Shown: positions 45,559 through 57,044 of the stretch, piece by piece
Position numbering within the stretch: the first letter of the stretch is position 1
Layout: each line of letters opens with the position of its first letter
Assembly: GCA_027475525.1 (NCBI GenBank)
Contig: JAMWFC010000067.1
Span: forward strand, 558,001 to 622,000
Reading direction: 5' to 3'
DNA from: Macrolepiota albuminosa
Taxonomy: Eukaryota; Basidiomycota; Agaricomycetes; Agaricales; Agaricaceae
DNA: 64,000 nt
Notes under the pieces: model-generated
What the model saw: only the letters and a program-made list of their open reading frames with translations
What the model was told of the DNA's origin: nothing
The model's database searches: none
Translations under genes and position numbers: made by a program

Positions 45559-47601
45559 TCAGAAAATCCTTCTACTTCGATCCACTTGTTCTTGTTGCTT
45601 AGACTCTTTGCTCTGTATAGACTCTACAGGTTCGTCCGATGTCGTATCCCCATAATAATACGAATGCACCGAGCATCCAGACGAAGATGATCGCGTAATA
45701 AGCGTAGCTGGACGCTTCGAACGACCGGTGAAAGGTAAGTTCCTTTCCTCCCTCTCGGAAACAGTCGCCATTCGAGAGTCCAGCTTGATCGTACTATGTC
45801 GCGAGAGCGCCGGGAGACGCGGAATGGAAGAAACCGCGGAAGCCATTGAGTAAGCACTGCTTGAGCTTGCAGTTGATAATGCGCTTCGCATACTTGGCTG
45901 CCGAAGGCTTCTGCCATACCTCGACCCCGTGTCACGCACGTGAGTCCGACCGAATCGCGGCGGGGGAGAGATCGAATCGCACAGCGATGCGCGCTTTGTG
46001 GACGTCGCATCTGTTCGGAGTTCGGAAGCTGGACGGCCATGTTCGTAGCCATCTGCCTCAATGTCATGAAAAAGGACCCGTCCTGTACCGTCACCGCGCT
46101 CTTCTAGAGTCCAGGGCTGACTTACCCTACTGTTACTCCGAGAGATATAGGAGAAAAGAGATCCTCGAGCAGAACTCTGAGGTCGAGTTGAGAGGCCGTC
46201 TAAGTTCTTATCCTGTCTGTTGATCATCAAGGCAGCCCCAGACGGTAGACTTGCTGCTACTGCATTGAACGCGTCGGTAAAGCCTGACTTGATGGACGCA
46301 GTCCAGCTACTAGAATCATCTGTGATTATCTCCTCACTGCAATTTTGTGTTCTAACAGGTAGAGGAAGGGTATCCCAGGTTTCTTCGGTGTTTCTAAGCG
46401 GTACATTTGATCGTGTTCTACCTTCATCAGTTGGTTTCGAAAAGCGAGGCCGAGATTCGAAGTCCGCCGTCCAACCTATGTTACTTGTGAACAGGTTCAC
46501 AGGCGTCGAAGCACAGCTCGATGGCGGGGAGATGTCTTCTGGCGTTCGATTAGCAACTTGTAGTGGCCCAAGAGATGAAACGCTGCTGCATCCGTCCAAA
46601 GTCCCGTCTGAAGACATGTTTATATCTCTCATGGTGTGATCAAGATAATATGGAGCTGGGCATGTGACATTGTGCGCCTGAACGGGATATGGCTGGTGCT
46701 CATCACATGGCGCAGGACCGGGGACTAGACTAGAACGCAGCGAGCTGCGCCGATAACTATTCGAACGCTTGGGTTGCCCGACGTCGCGGTCGCCGCACGG
46801 TTCCCAAGGGATGACATCCTGGCTACTTATGTCTTTGGAAGCTGATCTGTCGATCGGCTGCCCAATGAAAATTGCATCCCGGGACGCTTCAAGTGGACAT
46901 TCTTCTACGTGATGATTTGCCCATGGAACTATGGGGTTCTCGCGCCTACGTCGTGCGTGCATTCTGAGACGTACTGCCCATGCTATCACTGCTGCAATGA
47001 GACCTATAGCTAGGATGGTTCCAACTATCACCGCAATGTAGAATGGCGCGTGATGACCTCCTTCGGTCACCACGGAGTTGTCATTTGCAGCGGGTGAAGG
47101 AGAAGATGATGGTACTTGAACGACAGCTTCAGTGACTGTTGTAGCAGGTATTTCGGATACTAGCGCCGATTCTGCAGAAGAATTTTCCCCAGGGGAGGTG
47201 AGGGCTGTTGAGATCGCGGCCGCTAGTGTAACAACTGAAGTCGTTGGGGATGGTACAGTGAAAGGTAAGACAGAAATAGAAGTCGTAGGAGTGACATCAG
47301 TAGTTGGACTTGGTACTGGTGGATTAAGCAACACGGAGGGCAGAGACGAAGTCGGGGAAATCAGGATCGTAACAGCAGGCTGACTTTGTTGTGATGGCTT
47401 CGTTACAATTGACGACGGACTCATCTCGACGAGCTGTGGCGCTGTCCGCTGATTGACGGCGGCGGAATCCGTCTGACCGACTGTGGGAGTTGAGATGGAA
47501 GTGGACGGGTTTTCTGCCATGGGCATACGAAGCATTGGTCCATTCCCGTGAGGCAGCGATGTTGTGCTGATGTCCGGTTTCTGTGCCAAACCAAAACTCA
47601 T
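45559..47601 (-). CDS. Single-span membrane protein with Ser/Thr/Pro-rich ectodomain
   Basis: 680 residues in one exon, tail-to-tail with the ATPase gene. Residues 1-180 are rich in Ser, Thr, Pro and Val, typical of an O-glycosylated cell-surface stalk. A membrane span lies at about 186-210 (YIAVIVGTILAIGLIAAVIA), followed by a basic stop-transfer RLRMHARRRR. The remaining 470 residues are cytosolic, Ser/Arg-rich and of low complexity. Layouts like this are common in basidiomycete surface or stress-sensor-like proteins, but no catalytic or lectin domain is visible. No signal peptide is seen at the chosen ATG, so either the span acts as a signal anchor or a first exon upstream is missed. Function unknown. 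Confidence 0.8.
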   Translation of the reverse strand: MSFGLAQKPDISTTSLPHGNGPMLRMPMAENPSTSISTPTVGQTDSAAVNQRTAPQLVEMSPSSIVTKPSQQSQPAVTILISPTSSLPSVLLNPPVPSPTTDVTPTTSISVLPFTVPSPTTSVVTLAAAISTALTSPGENSSAESALVSEIPATTVTEAVVQVPSSSPSPAANDNSVVTEGGHHAPFYIAVIVGTILAIGLIAAVIAWAVRLRMHARRRRENPIVPWANHHVEECPLEASRDAIFIGQPIDRSASKDISSQDVIPWEPCGDRDVGQPKRSNSYRRSSLRSSLVPGPAPCDEHQPYPVQAHNVTCPAPYYLDHTMRDINMSSDGTLDGCSSVSSLGPLQVANRTPEDISPPSSCASTPVNLFTSNIGWTADFESRPRFSKPTDEGRTRSNVPLRNTEETWDTLPLPVRTQNCSEEIITDDSSSWTASIKSGFTDAFNAVAASLPSGAALMINRQDKNLDGLSTRPQSSARGSLFSYISRSNSRVSQPWTLEERGDGTGRVLFHDIEADGYEHGRPASELRTDATSTKRASLCDSISPPPRFGRTHVRDTGSRYGRSLRQPSMRSALSTASSSSAYSMASAVSSIPRLPALSRHSTIKLDSRMATVSEREERNLPFTGRSKRPATLITRSSSSGCSVHSYYYGDTTSDEPVESIQSKESKQQEQVDRSRRIF

Positions 47602-48906
47602 GGCGCAAGATTGAATTTAAAATGGGCTTCCAGAGCAACGAAAGAAGAAACTCGACCTGCGAGGACAGAGAACGTGAAATGGATAAGGGAAAGAGGAATT
47701 TGGAGAGCCCCTAATCTCTTTCCGTCTAACAGTCATTCAATTACTTCCAATTTTTTGTCAGCCACTTACTTCTGTCTAAAATTACCGAAGAACGGATCAA
47801 GAAAGACTTTTTACATTCGAGATCAGCAAGCTATACACCTTTTTGTGTGTACTCTGATTATGACGTTGAACTGAGGTCGTTGTCAGACAACAGCCGTGGC
47901 CGTCAAAGGATGTTTGGCGGTGTTACATCTGAGGTTTCTCTACATGAGGTGCACCTGTCCGGGAAAGCCGGGTTGTTGGATAACGATCTGAACACCTAGA
48001 TGGAACAGCAATGATGAAGAGTAAGGGTTGAGATGAGAAGTAAAGCATAGGAGAAATCGTCACAATTCAAGCTGTCAAAACTATAATCATGATGTTCCTT
48101 GAAGTTTCTCCACTAGCAGTAACCATTTTTGATGGGTTGTGCCGCGACACGTCATTGAAAGAACATTCGCGCTAGCCTTCAAGGACAACGCGGGAAACAC
48201 CTAGTCCACGGTCTACCTTTAAAATAACATGTCTTCTAGTTGTGGATTTATTGTGATGGTCAGAATTCCGGCCATCAAATCCGGACCGGGAACCTAGGGG
48301 CTACGCATGGGTCATCTTTTTCTTTAGAGTCATTTCCCGTCATGTTGTGTGTCCACAAACTAATTTTGTACATCACGAAACACTCGTGTACAGCCCTTCT
48401 CTTCGAAGCCATCGGCGTTCAATTACAGCCGGTCCGTAGGCCAACTTCTTTTTATTTGAGCCTCTGAAGGTCGGTCCATCATATTCAATAACTCGTACTT
48501 ATGGAGTCGCTTACTGAGCGAGAGCACAAAGGCTTAGGCCGGAATCAGCCCCCGATGCTTGGGCAGCTCTGGTCTCCCTGTCAGATGTTTCAGTATTACC
48601 TGTAATCCCACATCATCAGCGGCTACCGATCTAGCCGGATATAACAGGGGACCATCTGCCAGGCTCTCGTGGGTTTCTAAGTGGCAGTACCTGGATGGTG
48701 CCTTCCGGTGTAAGGGTATCTGCCGTTCAATGGTACAGCCCACGCCGAGACTCTAGGGTGTCAATCAATTCAATTCCATCTTGGGACAGATGGTAACAAG
48801 GACGCGTCTTGGGTCGTTTCAAAATGCGCTCCTTCGAGTCACTGCTGTACTATAAGTTAGAGTCCACCTTTCACCGAAATACTCAGTACATCCCTCTTCT
48901 TTCACA
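47602..48906. other. Shared upstream region of two divergent genes
   Basis: No convincing frame. It separates the starts of the membrane protein gene (-) and the AMP-binding gene (+), and would hold both promoters. A TATAAG box-like sequence lies at 48,850, 57 bp before the second start codon. Confidence 0.4.
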
Positions 48907-50787
48907 ATGCTTAGGACCCATCTCACTGTCCTGGAGACAAGCGCGTCTCGCTACCCCTCTCTACCAGTTTTCAAGGTTCCCCAACCTAACACATCGCCCG
49001 GAAGCGTAGACAGATGGGCATCTATCTCTTATAAAGACTTTTTGAGGGACGTAGAGTTTTATGCTCAACACTGGAGACGCGTCTTGACACGCGATGGTGT
49101 ACCTCCCAAGTCAGTTATTGGATTATGGTACGTTTCCCGGTCGATGTCCCCTGCATTGTCTGACTCTGCTCACTCTAGGATTGGAGGCTTCGCCTATAGT
49201 GATGCTCTCCATATATATGGTGTCTCAAGAGCAGGCTATATCCCGCAGCTCTTTAGCTTGAGGCTCCCTAACCAGGTCGTCGTCTACGAGCTACTTCACA
49301 AGGCTAACGCCAAAGCCCTCATACATGATGAGACATACACACCCAATCTTAGTGATTGCCCCCTCCCTCTCCACCCATCCTCAGCTTTGACAGTTTCGGA
49401 AACTGATGATGAGCCATTACCTCCAGTCTCGGTCCCTTCGCCGGAAGAGATTGCTTTCATCTTCCACACAAGTGGTTCTACATCAGGAAGCCCCAAACTT
49501 ATCCCCTGCCCTTTCTCATGGCTTGATTCTGCTATCTCTAAGTCGTACCAGATATCTGTTCCACAGTCACCAGAGCGCCAGGATGTCACTGTCTGGTTGT
49601 ACGTCTTCCTGTCAGCTGTTGGCGAAAATTTCACAATACTCACGATCTTAACAGGGGGAGCATGTGCCATATCGCTCAAACATTCAGTAAGCTTTTCAGG
49701 CACTTGTTTTCTCACGTACTGACAAAGACGGTGTTCTAGTGCTTTTGGGATCTCTCCAGCATGGGTCGTGTGTCATCCAACCGACTGCCATTCCTTATCC
49801 GTCCACAGAACTGGTCGACATGATTTATCATGCAGGGCTTAATCGCTTGAATCAGTTCGCTGCTTTTCTTTCTAATCACCTGAAAGCGGCTCGGCTGGAT
49901 CCGAAACTATTGAGTCTGCTGCAAGGTCTGGATGATATAATCTCTACCGGTCTACCATTGCCGCGGGAAGACGAAGAATGGGCTTACAAGAATGGACTCA
50001 AACTTCGGGTACATCTTCTATCACGGCTACACTACAATGTCCGAATACTGATGTCAACCCGTCATTAGAACCTCTTTGGAAGTACTGAGTGTGGTGCCAT
50101 TCTCCTTTCTGTGGGCGCGACTGAGCGCAATCCCGGTTTGCTTCGTTCGCTAGATGGATTTAACTATCGTTTCGTATCGACGGCGCCGGACGCCGCAGTC
50201 AGTCACCAGTCGACTGCACGCTTGATGGAACTGATCATTCCTGCTGAATCACCCGATTGTCCTCATCCATCCTTGAGGCATGAAGATGGTGACTTTCATA
50301 CTGGAGATCTGTTTCAGGAGGTCTCTCCTGGCCTATTCGCCTTCCGCGGTCGAGACGACGATTGGATCAAGTCAGAAAATAGCTTGCGTTGCGATACAAA
50401 GTACGCTTGAAAGATTGGATTATCCTCGAAAGATTACTGACTAAACATGAACTTGTCTCTAGGGCCATCGAGGACAATGCAATGGCTATGTGTGGAAATA
50501 TCATTTCCAACTGTATCGTAGTGGGCACTGGTCGTCCGTCACCAGTGATGTTCGTCGAACCCGTTTCAGATGTGGATCCCGAAAAAATCAAAAAGGAAAT
50601 CATTCGCAAAACAAGGCACTTCCACTCGAGACGCTATCTCCACGAACGTATCACTCTCACTGATATGATTGTCGTTGTTCCACCCCGATCTCTACCCAGG
50701 ACTGCGACGAAAGGAAATATCAGACGCAAGGCCGTAGAAGAGGCTTACAAATCTCAAATAGATCAAATTTTCCAGCGTTTGCGCTGA
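48907..50787 (+). CDS. Adenylate-forming enzyme (AMP-binding, acyl-CoA synthetase / NRPS-like A domain)
   Basis: Six exons by splice signals: 48,907-49,127, 49,179-49,598, 49,655-49,686, 49,740-50,008, 50,069-50,400 and 50,463-50,787, giving 532 residues in one frame. It would activate a carboxylic acid as acyl-AMP. The phosphate-binding loop HTSGSTSGSPK lies near residue 170, and NLFGSTECGA (the A5-like motif) is at the start of exon 5. TGDLFQE and FRGRDDDWIK match the A7/A8 region, and a Lys near the C-terminus (TATKGNIRRK) fits A10. No thiolation or reductase domain follows, so it is a stand-alone enzyme. Exon 3 is only 32 bp. Substrate unknown. Confidence 0.85.
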
Positions 50788-51445
50788 AACTTAAAGTCGT
50801 ATAATTCCCCCGGCTAATCAATCTGAACACTTACTTCTAATAACGCAAAGAATTATTTATTTATTGGGCTCACTAATTCCCCTTTCGGCTTGTAACCTGT
50901 CTCCTAATCTCATTAGAAGTACTGGCTGTATAATCATCCTTTACTTTACAAATCGTGTATTACCCGATACCTGTATCCTTTACACCCGATATACTTTTGT
51001 TAATCTGTAGACCCGCTACAATACCTCTAATAAATCTGTAACACTCCCGATTTTCGCTCACTCTAAATTTATAAGTATGGGTACGGTTGACGTAGGACTG
51101 CTGCAACGACACGCATAGATTGACGACGTAAAAATATAATGTTTTGGGTTTTATTTGTATTAATCGATGTAAATTTGACATTTAAAATAATGCCGATTTA
51201 TTGTGGGTCTGTCCCTGGCTGGCCTGAATGTAGATGTGTGGCGCCTGTCAAGTAGGAGTGTTTCCATCCATTCAGTTCAGTTTGTGTTGGTCCATCCCTC
51301 CTATCAACTGTCATTTAAAGAAACTCAGTGTCTTGACAGACTTTTGAAACTGGGCGATGCCTTGCGGTTCTACGGCGAGGTACCATGGCTGTTATACTTA
51401 ATCTATAGATACTTATACAAACCGGGCTATGCCATGGAAACGCTC
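50788..51445. other. Spacer between convergent genes
   Basis: No gene seen. It holds the 3' ends of the AMP-binding gene (+) and TDP1 (-). Confidence 0.5.
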
Positions 51446-54095
51446 CTAGTCATTCTGGTGATAGATTGATTCTTCCTGAATCTACATACTGTTCAACCTT
51501 TCAGCAATAAATATGATGCAGTGACACCTCACCCAAGGTACATCCCTTGCTGTATACCTCATTGGTGGTCGTTGGAAGCATGCGACCGAATCCGCATGTT
51601 TCTTACTGCTGAGAGGGAAAACGATTCCTAGTTCATAGTTGGATATCTGGAAAGAGAGGCACACCTCACAAGGCAATATCTCAAAAAGGGAAGTTCATAC
51701 TCACGTTCAAAACCGGATTAAAGCCCGAACCTGATAAGTTACCCCAAGCCGACGACGTGAAGTTGTGTGATCCGACATACGCCCAACCTACGACAGGCTC
51801 AATTATCTCAATGTCTGAATCGTCCACTGTGTCGGAACCCTGCAGCTGATCCCCTTTAGATGCTTGTTCTAATACTGCGATGATCATCTGTAAGCCGATA
51901 GGATAAGGCTCATAAGTCGCAAGGAACGAAAGAGTACTTCAAAACCTTAGAGTGCATCAAAACCGGGCCGCCCTTGCTCCTGGATTCATAGAAGTGATCC
52001 CTCGGGAAGTTTGTAGCGGCCCACTGACGCCGCTTGCAAAATAAAGTTCCCCCTCCCTGAATTAGTGTCTCGTAAGGTTATGACCAATTCAAAGGTACGA
52101 ATGCCGAGGACTTGACCTGTTCACCTAGAGCAGTTTTCTGAACTGTTGCCTTTGTTGGATATACGATACTGATGGGAGGGTAAGGAAGCTTCTCCCGTCT
52201 TTTCTTAGGTTCATCTAACCAATCCTCAGCCGACTCGCCTCGTGCCGACCAGTAAAACTCATTCAACCACTGCCTTGTGTAAGCACCAATACTTGATCCC
52301 TTTACGACGACTGAATGGGTGTCTGATCTTCAAAGGACGACATAGACAAACCTGGCATTCGAGAGTGATGTCCTTGGCATTCTTACCTTTTCCGGTCCGC
52401 AGCCCCATGCTCCGGACAACCTGCATGAGCCTCGGGTGACCGGTCCTATACAACATCACGTAAACTTTCGATTCATTGGACTTTCCAGAGGACCATACTT
52501 GATAACGGCAGGCCATCCTTCATGTTTTCCGGATATGGATGGAACGAGGTGAACTGTGACTTTTGACCAGTCCCATCGCATTCTAAGGTCATCAATTGAC
52601 TTGATCGGTAGATCTGGGTGCTAGATTATCCTTAGCTGAATACTAAGGTTGTTCGAGAAGAGCTGTGATCTCTAACATTGTCATTAACCAGTGTTCTGAG
52701 TGCTGGCTGTACATGAAGCGAATGAAGAACTCCTTGTAGGACTGTTGGGAAGTCTTGAGGGGCACTTGATCCACGCCGTAGTGGCTCATTTCGTTGTGGG
52801 ACATCTTGTAACCAAATCGTCTTGCGTAGATTAAGTGAGTATAGGTCTGAGAGCATCAGAAGAACGTAGATACATTCTCCATGTCACGATAGTCATATGC
52901 GATGAGATTCGCGGTGGACACCACAACGCGCAGACGACCTGTCTTGTAGAACAACTGACAAATAGGTCAGTAATTATCATACTGCAGTCGCAAAGCCCAC
53001 CCACAAGCATGAACTATGGGATTCTGGTTAGTTTATTTGGTCAATGCTTCAACTTGGATCTGACCTTCATGTGCATGCATCCTCGTCCTCCACGAAGGAA
53101 TGGGGTCGCCCTTATCCAATTGGGAAAAACATATTTGAGGCTGGCTTCACCCGAAGGATCTGGCTGAGCAACCACAATAACAGGGACAGAAAGATGAAAG
53201 AATTCATATATCCACGGGAGATCTAGGGAATATGAAGAGATGATAGCGAAAGCTAGCTCGGATTTCTATTAGAAACCGTTAGTCATCGGCGACGGTATTA
53301 GATGTCTATAGACCTTTCCCAGAACCTCGGTAAGCCTAAATGTCGGTTTCCCATCCTTCCGAGGTTCAGCGTGTTGAGTAGCAGTCTGTCGTAGTTCACC
53401 GTTCCAGAAAAATTGGTCGATCGTGGAAACATTGGCTGACACTTGTAGCGCTCCAACACAACGCTGCGTAGTTCACCGTTCCAGAAAAATTGGTCGATCG
53501 TGGAAACATTGGCTGACACTTGTAGCGCTCCAACACAACGCTGCCTAGACAAAGATGTAGAGTCATTAACAGCACGCATTCCGCATGAGCGAGAGATCTG
53601 TTGCCTCTTCGTGGGTGGTCCTCGTAGCTCCTCATCTTCCTCAGCTTCGTCGTCAATGTTGTACTCTTGTCAGGTCTCAAGCGCTTTTGGCGCGCCAGTC
53701 GCTCCCTTTCCATCTGAGCTCGTTCTAGTAAAAAGTCTGACACTCCTGTTCCCGATGCCTCTATTGGAAGTTGTGTCGATGGCTTTGAATAAATATCACT
53801 TTGAGTATCAGTCGGATTTTGTCGGCTTCCACTTGCTGATCTTGAACTGCCAGCCCTATTTGAAGATTCAACCCGTGAAGCAGCCAGAGCTTGCTTAAGT
53901 TCAGCTTGAAATCTAGCGTCCTCTACATCCTCGTTATCATCTTCTATCTCGATCACTTCGCGATTCCGGTTGGCCTCCTCGAGACTAAGGGCGATTGCCC
54001 TGAAGTTTGGATGAAATAAATATTGGGTTCAAGATCAACATTGATTGCAAAGACAATCCGAACCTCGCCAAATCATCCTCTTCACTCGATTCCAT
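51446..54095 (-). CDS. TDP1: Tyrosyl-DNA phosphodiesterase 1
   Basis: It repairs DNA ends by hydrolysing the bond between a stalled topoisomerase I tyrosine and the DNA 3' phosphate, in the nucleus. Thirteen exons, from ATG at 54,095 (MESSEEDDLAR) to TAG at 51,446, give about 640 residues. The two HKD-type sites of the phospholipase D superfamily are CMHMKFMLLFY (near residue 279) and VLMHSKMIIA (near 527), followed by YVGSHNFTSSAWG (near 567). Also seen are TIWLQDVPQR and SARGESAEDWLDEPKKRREK, typical of fungal homologues. Exon 4 is only 9 bp (53,005-53,013). Exon 2 contains the 77-bp duplication at 53,390-53,543; without it the frame reads FFWNGELRQTATQHAEPRKD, as expected. Exon 2 also has an apparent one-base deletion near 53,670 in a variable linker. 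Both may be sequence errors, since every other exon is intact. Confidence 0.92.
53390..53543. repeat. Perfect tandem duplication, period 77 bp (6 of 7), inside a TDP1 exon
   Basis: CGTAGTTCACCGTTCCAG... occurs at 53,390 and 53,467. It breaks the conserved start of the TDP1 catalytic region; ignoring one copy restores it. Confidence 0.95.
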
Positions 54096-54242
54096 TCGTA
54101 ACAGTGGCTTTTGTGTTTACTGTTAGGTGGAGTGGAACAAATTCATCTGCACGTGGCACGTGTGATTCACACGCGACCCTGAACTATTCCCAGGAGGAAT
54201 TTTTTTAATTTAATTTTTCGAATCGAGATAAACTGGTATATT

Positions 54243-55770
54243 TTACTGGGATATGCAGTTATTTAACACAGCAACAGTATATTCACTCATCAGTTGATGG
54301 GTCGTTAGGGATGGATGTCCAGCTGACGTCGGTGGTCAGTTAAGGAATGATACAGCACAGCTGACTTACGTATCCAAAAGACACTATGATCAGGGTCACT
54401 GCATCCTCCAACGATTGTCGACGCGCTGACGAGACAAGTCGGATCACCGAGATAGCCAAACGATTCTGGATGGATTGCGATAGCAGAAAAAAGACTGCGG
54501 ATTGAATTGATCAAATCGCATCATACGAAACCCAGATATCACATATAAGCCATACTTTTGAAGATTTACATAGGCGAAGGCAGTGCCATTCACTTGATGA
54601 GATTGGCGCAAATAATCGAAAACCATGTTCTGCAGGATATCAGTATTGGGATGTGACTGATACATCTACCAGTGGAATTATCTCAGTTCGAGTCAAAATA
54701 CTAGATGTTGTGCAGCAAATTACGCCATGTATAAGTATATTTTTTGCGCCACTGGCTTGCAGCTCCCCTAATTTATTGACCTAGAGCCAGTTTAGTGGTC
54801 GTAATCGATGACGTGAAACGAATAATTACGTAGGTTTCGTAGGCCAGTGTCCAATTTCCTCCGGCTGCGTTGATTAGGATCATTTAAATTTGCGAACCTT
54901 TGACGGGATTGGTGTGGTTACCCACCGATTGAGAATTGGCCTTGGTCACTGGAACAAACATGTAATCCTGAATGTTGCAGGTAGCTCATGTTTGAACACA
55001 ACACTTACTTGATACCAAACGCCACTGTGTAAAGAGTCTGACTTGGCACAAGAGAGTCTAGAAATTTCCCTTGAAGCTGAAATAGACGTGTTTGCCCGAC
55101 GAAGTCCGAGCGTTGTATCGCCTGTTTGACAGAAATTAGCAAAGCATGCCTGCGTCACTCAAAGCATTAAGCACCGTTTGATTATTCGGTGTTGTAGTAT
55201 TCCAAGCAAAATTGTCAATGACGGCGCCACCCCATGCATACTGAGCGATTAGTTAAGCTTTGCGAGAACAAGGATTCGAAAGCAGCTACATTCAGGAGTT
55301 TTGCGCTTAATGAATTAGCCAAATTCTCTACCCACATGAATCCATTAGAAGCCCGCCGATTTGAGTTCACCCGTGAGCCGGCAGAGGGCAAGGGCGGCCA
55401 CAACATAGGAGGGAGCGGGACTGTTCCATTGGCTAAAGGTTGTTAAGCGATCATGATGGCAGACTTGGCTAGGTTCGAAGAAGTCTATGTACCTCCATTA
55501 GAAGTCCAAGAATCACCGAATGCCACCACAGTCCTTCGGTCGGTCACCATTACGTAGTTTATGTGCACTATGCCATACATACCTAGTTGCACTGAGGTTG
55601 ATTCCAGTGTTAATCTCCACAGCATTGGGTGAATCAAGCGGGCCGCAGGCCGGCTGAACGGCTAAAGTAAGAGGAGAAGACGCATTTGCAAGGACTGCAA
55701 ACTCTTGCGCAAGAGTAGCTTTGGTGACCACCAGCAAGAGTACACTGATGGTTAATGACAATGATGACAT
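54243..55770 (-). CDS. Secreted SGNH/GDSL hydrolase (lipase or carbohydrate esterase)
   Basis: Eleven exons with canonical splice sites (55,770-55,583, 55,533-55,493, 55,432-55,290, 55,240-55,175, 55,121-55,009, 54,948-54,926, 54,864-54,830, 54,780-54,724, 54,656-54,556, 54,494-54,370 and 54,322-54,243) give 323 residues. The start at 55,770 is chosen because a signal peptide follows directly (MSSLSLTISVLLLVV, cleavage near ATLA-QEF); an in-frame ATG 45 bases upstream would bury it. Block I is VVAFGDSWTSNG with the nucleophile Ser, block II NYAWGGAVID with Gly, block III AFGIND with Asn, and the C-terminal WIPGHPS holds the catalytic His. The layout resembles fungal secreted acetylesterases (CAZy CE16-like), acting outside the cell on plant polysaccharides, but the substrate is inferred. 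Confidence 0.88.
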
Positions 55771-55973
55771 TTTCGTCGATTCACATGAATAGAAGTTTGT
55801 CAACTTATGTAGCATTGAGATGCTTCCATCGAGTTCTCAGAATTATTGACCTGCTGACTCTACTGAGTGAGAGTACTTCACCAGAAGATCAGAATGGCTG
55901 AAGATGCATCCTAACGGCACAACTTCGGCGAATGAGACCGAAAATTACAACAGAAGCTTGACTTTAGTAGGCT

Positions 55974-56210
55974 TTAATGGATAGCATGATGCAAAAACCA
56001 TCCTCCCGGAGGGAAAATCGCTGTCAATATCATACCGTAGATCCCCATTCGGTATGAATTTCGGTAGGGCATGGGATTGTGGTCTCGAAAGGTGCTAAGC
56101 TGATCTATATGCACATAGGCACCCATCTCTGGTGCGTGCCTCAAGGTCACAATGAACGTCTGTGAATGAGACAAAAAATTAGTGATTGAATCAGAATAAT
56201 ACTGCCACAT
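55974..56210 (-). other. Possible exon of an unrecognised gene
   Basis: A stretch between a CACAG acceptor (about 56,162) and a GTATGA donor (about 56,034) encodes TFIVTLRHAPEMGAYVHIDQ and LSTFRDHNPMPYRNSYRMG, which looks like conserved protein. No adjoining exons could be joined on either side. It may be part of a small gene or a gene fragment. Confidence 0.35.
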
Positions 56211-56890
56211 ATCCCAAGCGAAACCAGATTTTGTTCCCTTGTTTCCTTAGAGTGGCGACTGGGCGGTTTCAAATATATTCCCCTGTCGCGTTGTGACATG
56301 ACTTATATCCATTCAACCCGACGTCAGATAAGCCACTCTGAACAACTCGAGCACATGATGCTCCATGGAGTCCCCATTGAAACTAGCAGAACAGCTTCTT
56401 CATCGGGATGACATTGATTCAGCAGCCGTCAAACATATACCCCTGCTCAAAATAACATATTGCTGTGAAGCCGTGTGCCAGGCACGTTCGTTGGGAAGAC
56501 TACCATCATTATCGTATGCTCCACGCGCAAACCTGTAGTAACGTATCATCCCTTACCTGGCCGTTCTCTATGTATGGATAATTTGAAAACGCTGTTCACA
56601 GATTGGCTAGAGGTTAAACGGCCGCCGGCCGTTCTCTATGTATGATCGCATTGCCACAATCAAAGGGATGACGTGACCCTTGCGAGGCAAGTTATTCACA
56701 CTTCTTCGGCATTTGCAACTGCCTCTCCAATTTCGCCGAGCGGTCCTCTCTTCCCTAATCGTCCTGATTGTACGATAAGCACGGCGCTTTCCACGCCCCT
56801 TTCATGTGGTTTCAAGTATCTTCGGTTTATGCTTTCCCTAAAGGTTGTGTCTACAAACGTGCCTTGCTGCTCCTAACGCATCAAGATAGT

Positions 56891-57044
56891 CTGAGAGAAG
56901 GTCAATCATCGAGGGCTCCAGCGTTGCGTTTAGTCTATCTTGCGTAAATTCGTGAGACTGCTCAAGACTGAGAGAAGGTCAATCATCGAGGGCTCCAGCG
57001 TTGCGTTTAGTCTATCTTGCGTAAATTCGTGAGACTGCTCAAGA
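56891..57044. repeat. Perfect tandem duplication, period 77 bp (7 of 7)
   Basis: CTGAGAGAAGGTCAATCATC... occurs at 56,891 and 56,968. The rest of 56,211-57,972 shows no gene. A second, shorter direct repeat (GGCCGTTCTCTATGTATG at 56,559 and 56,627) has another spacing (68 bp). Confidence 0.95.

Noticed and set aside
48907..50787. Full NRPS or luciferase-like gene
   Set aside because: Only the adenylation part is present; there is no carrier, condensation or reductase domain, and no peroxisomal SKL tail.
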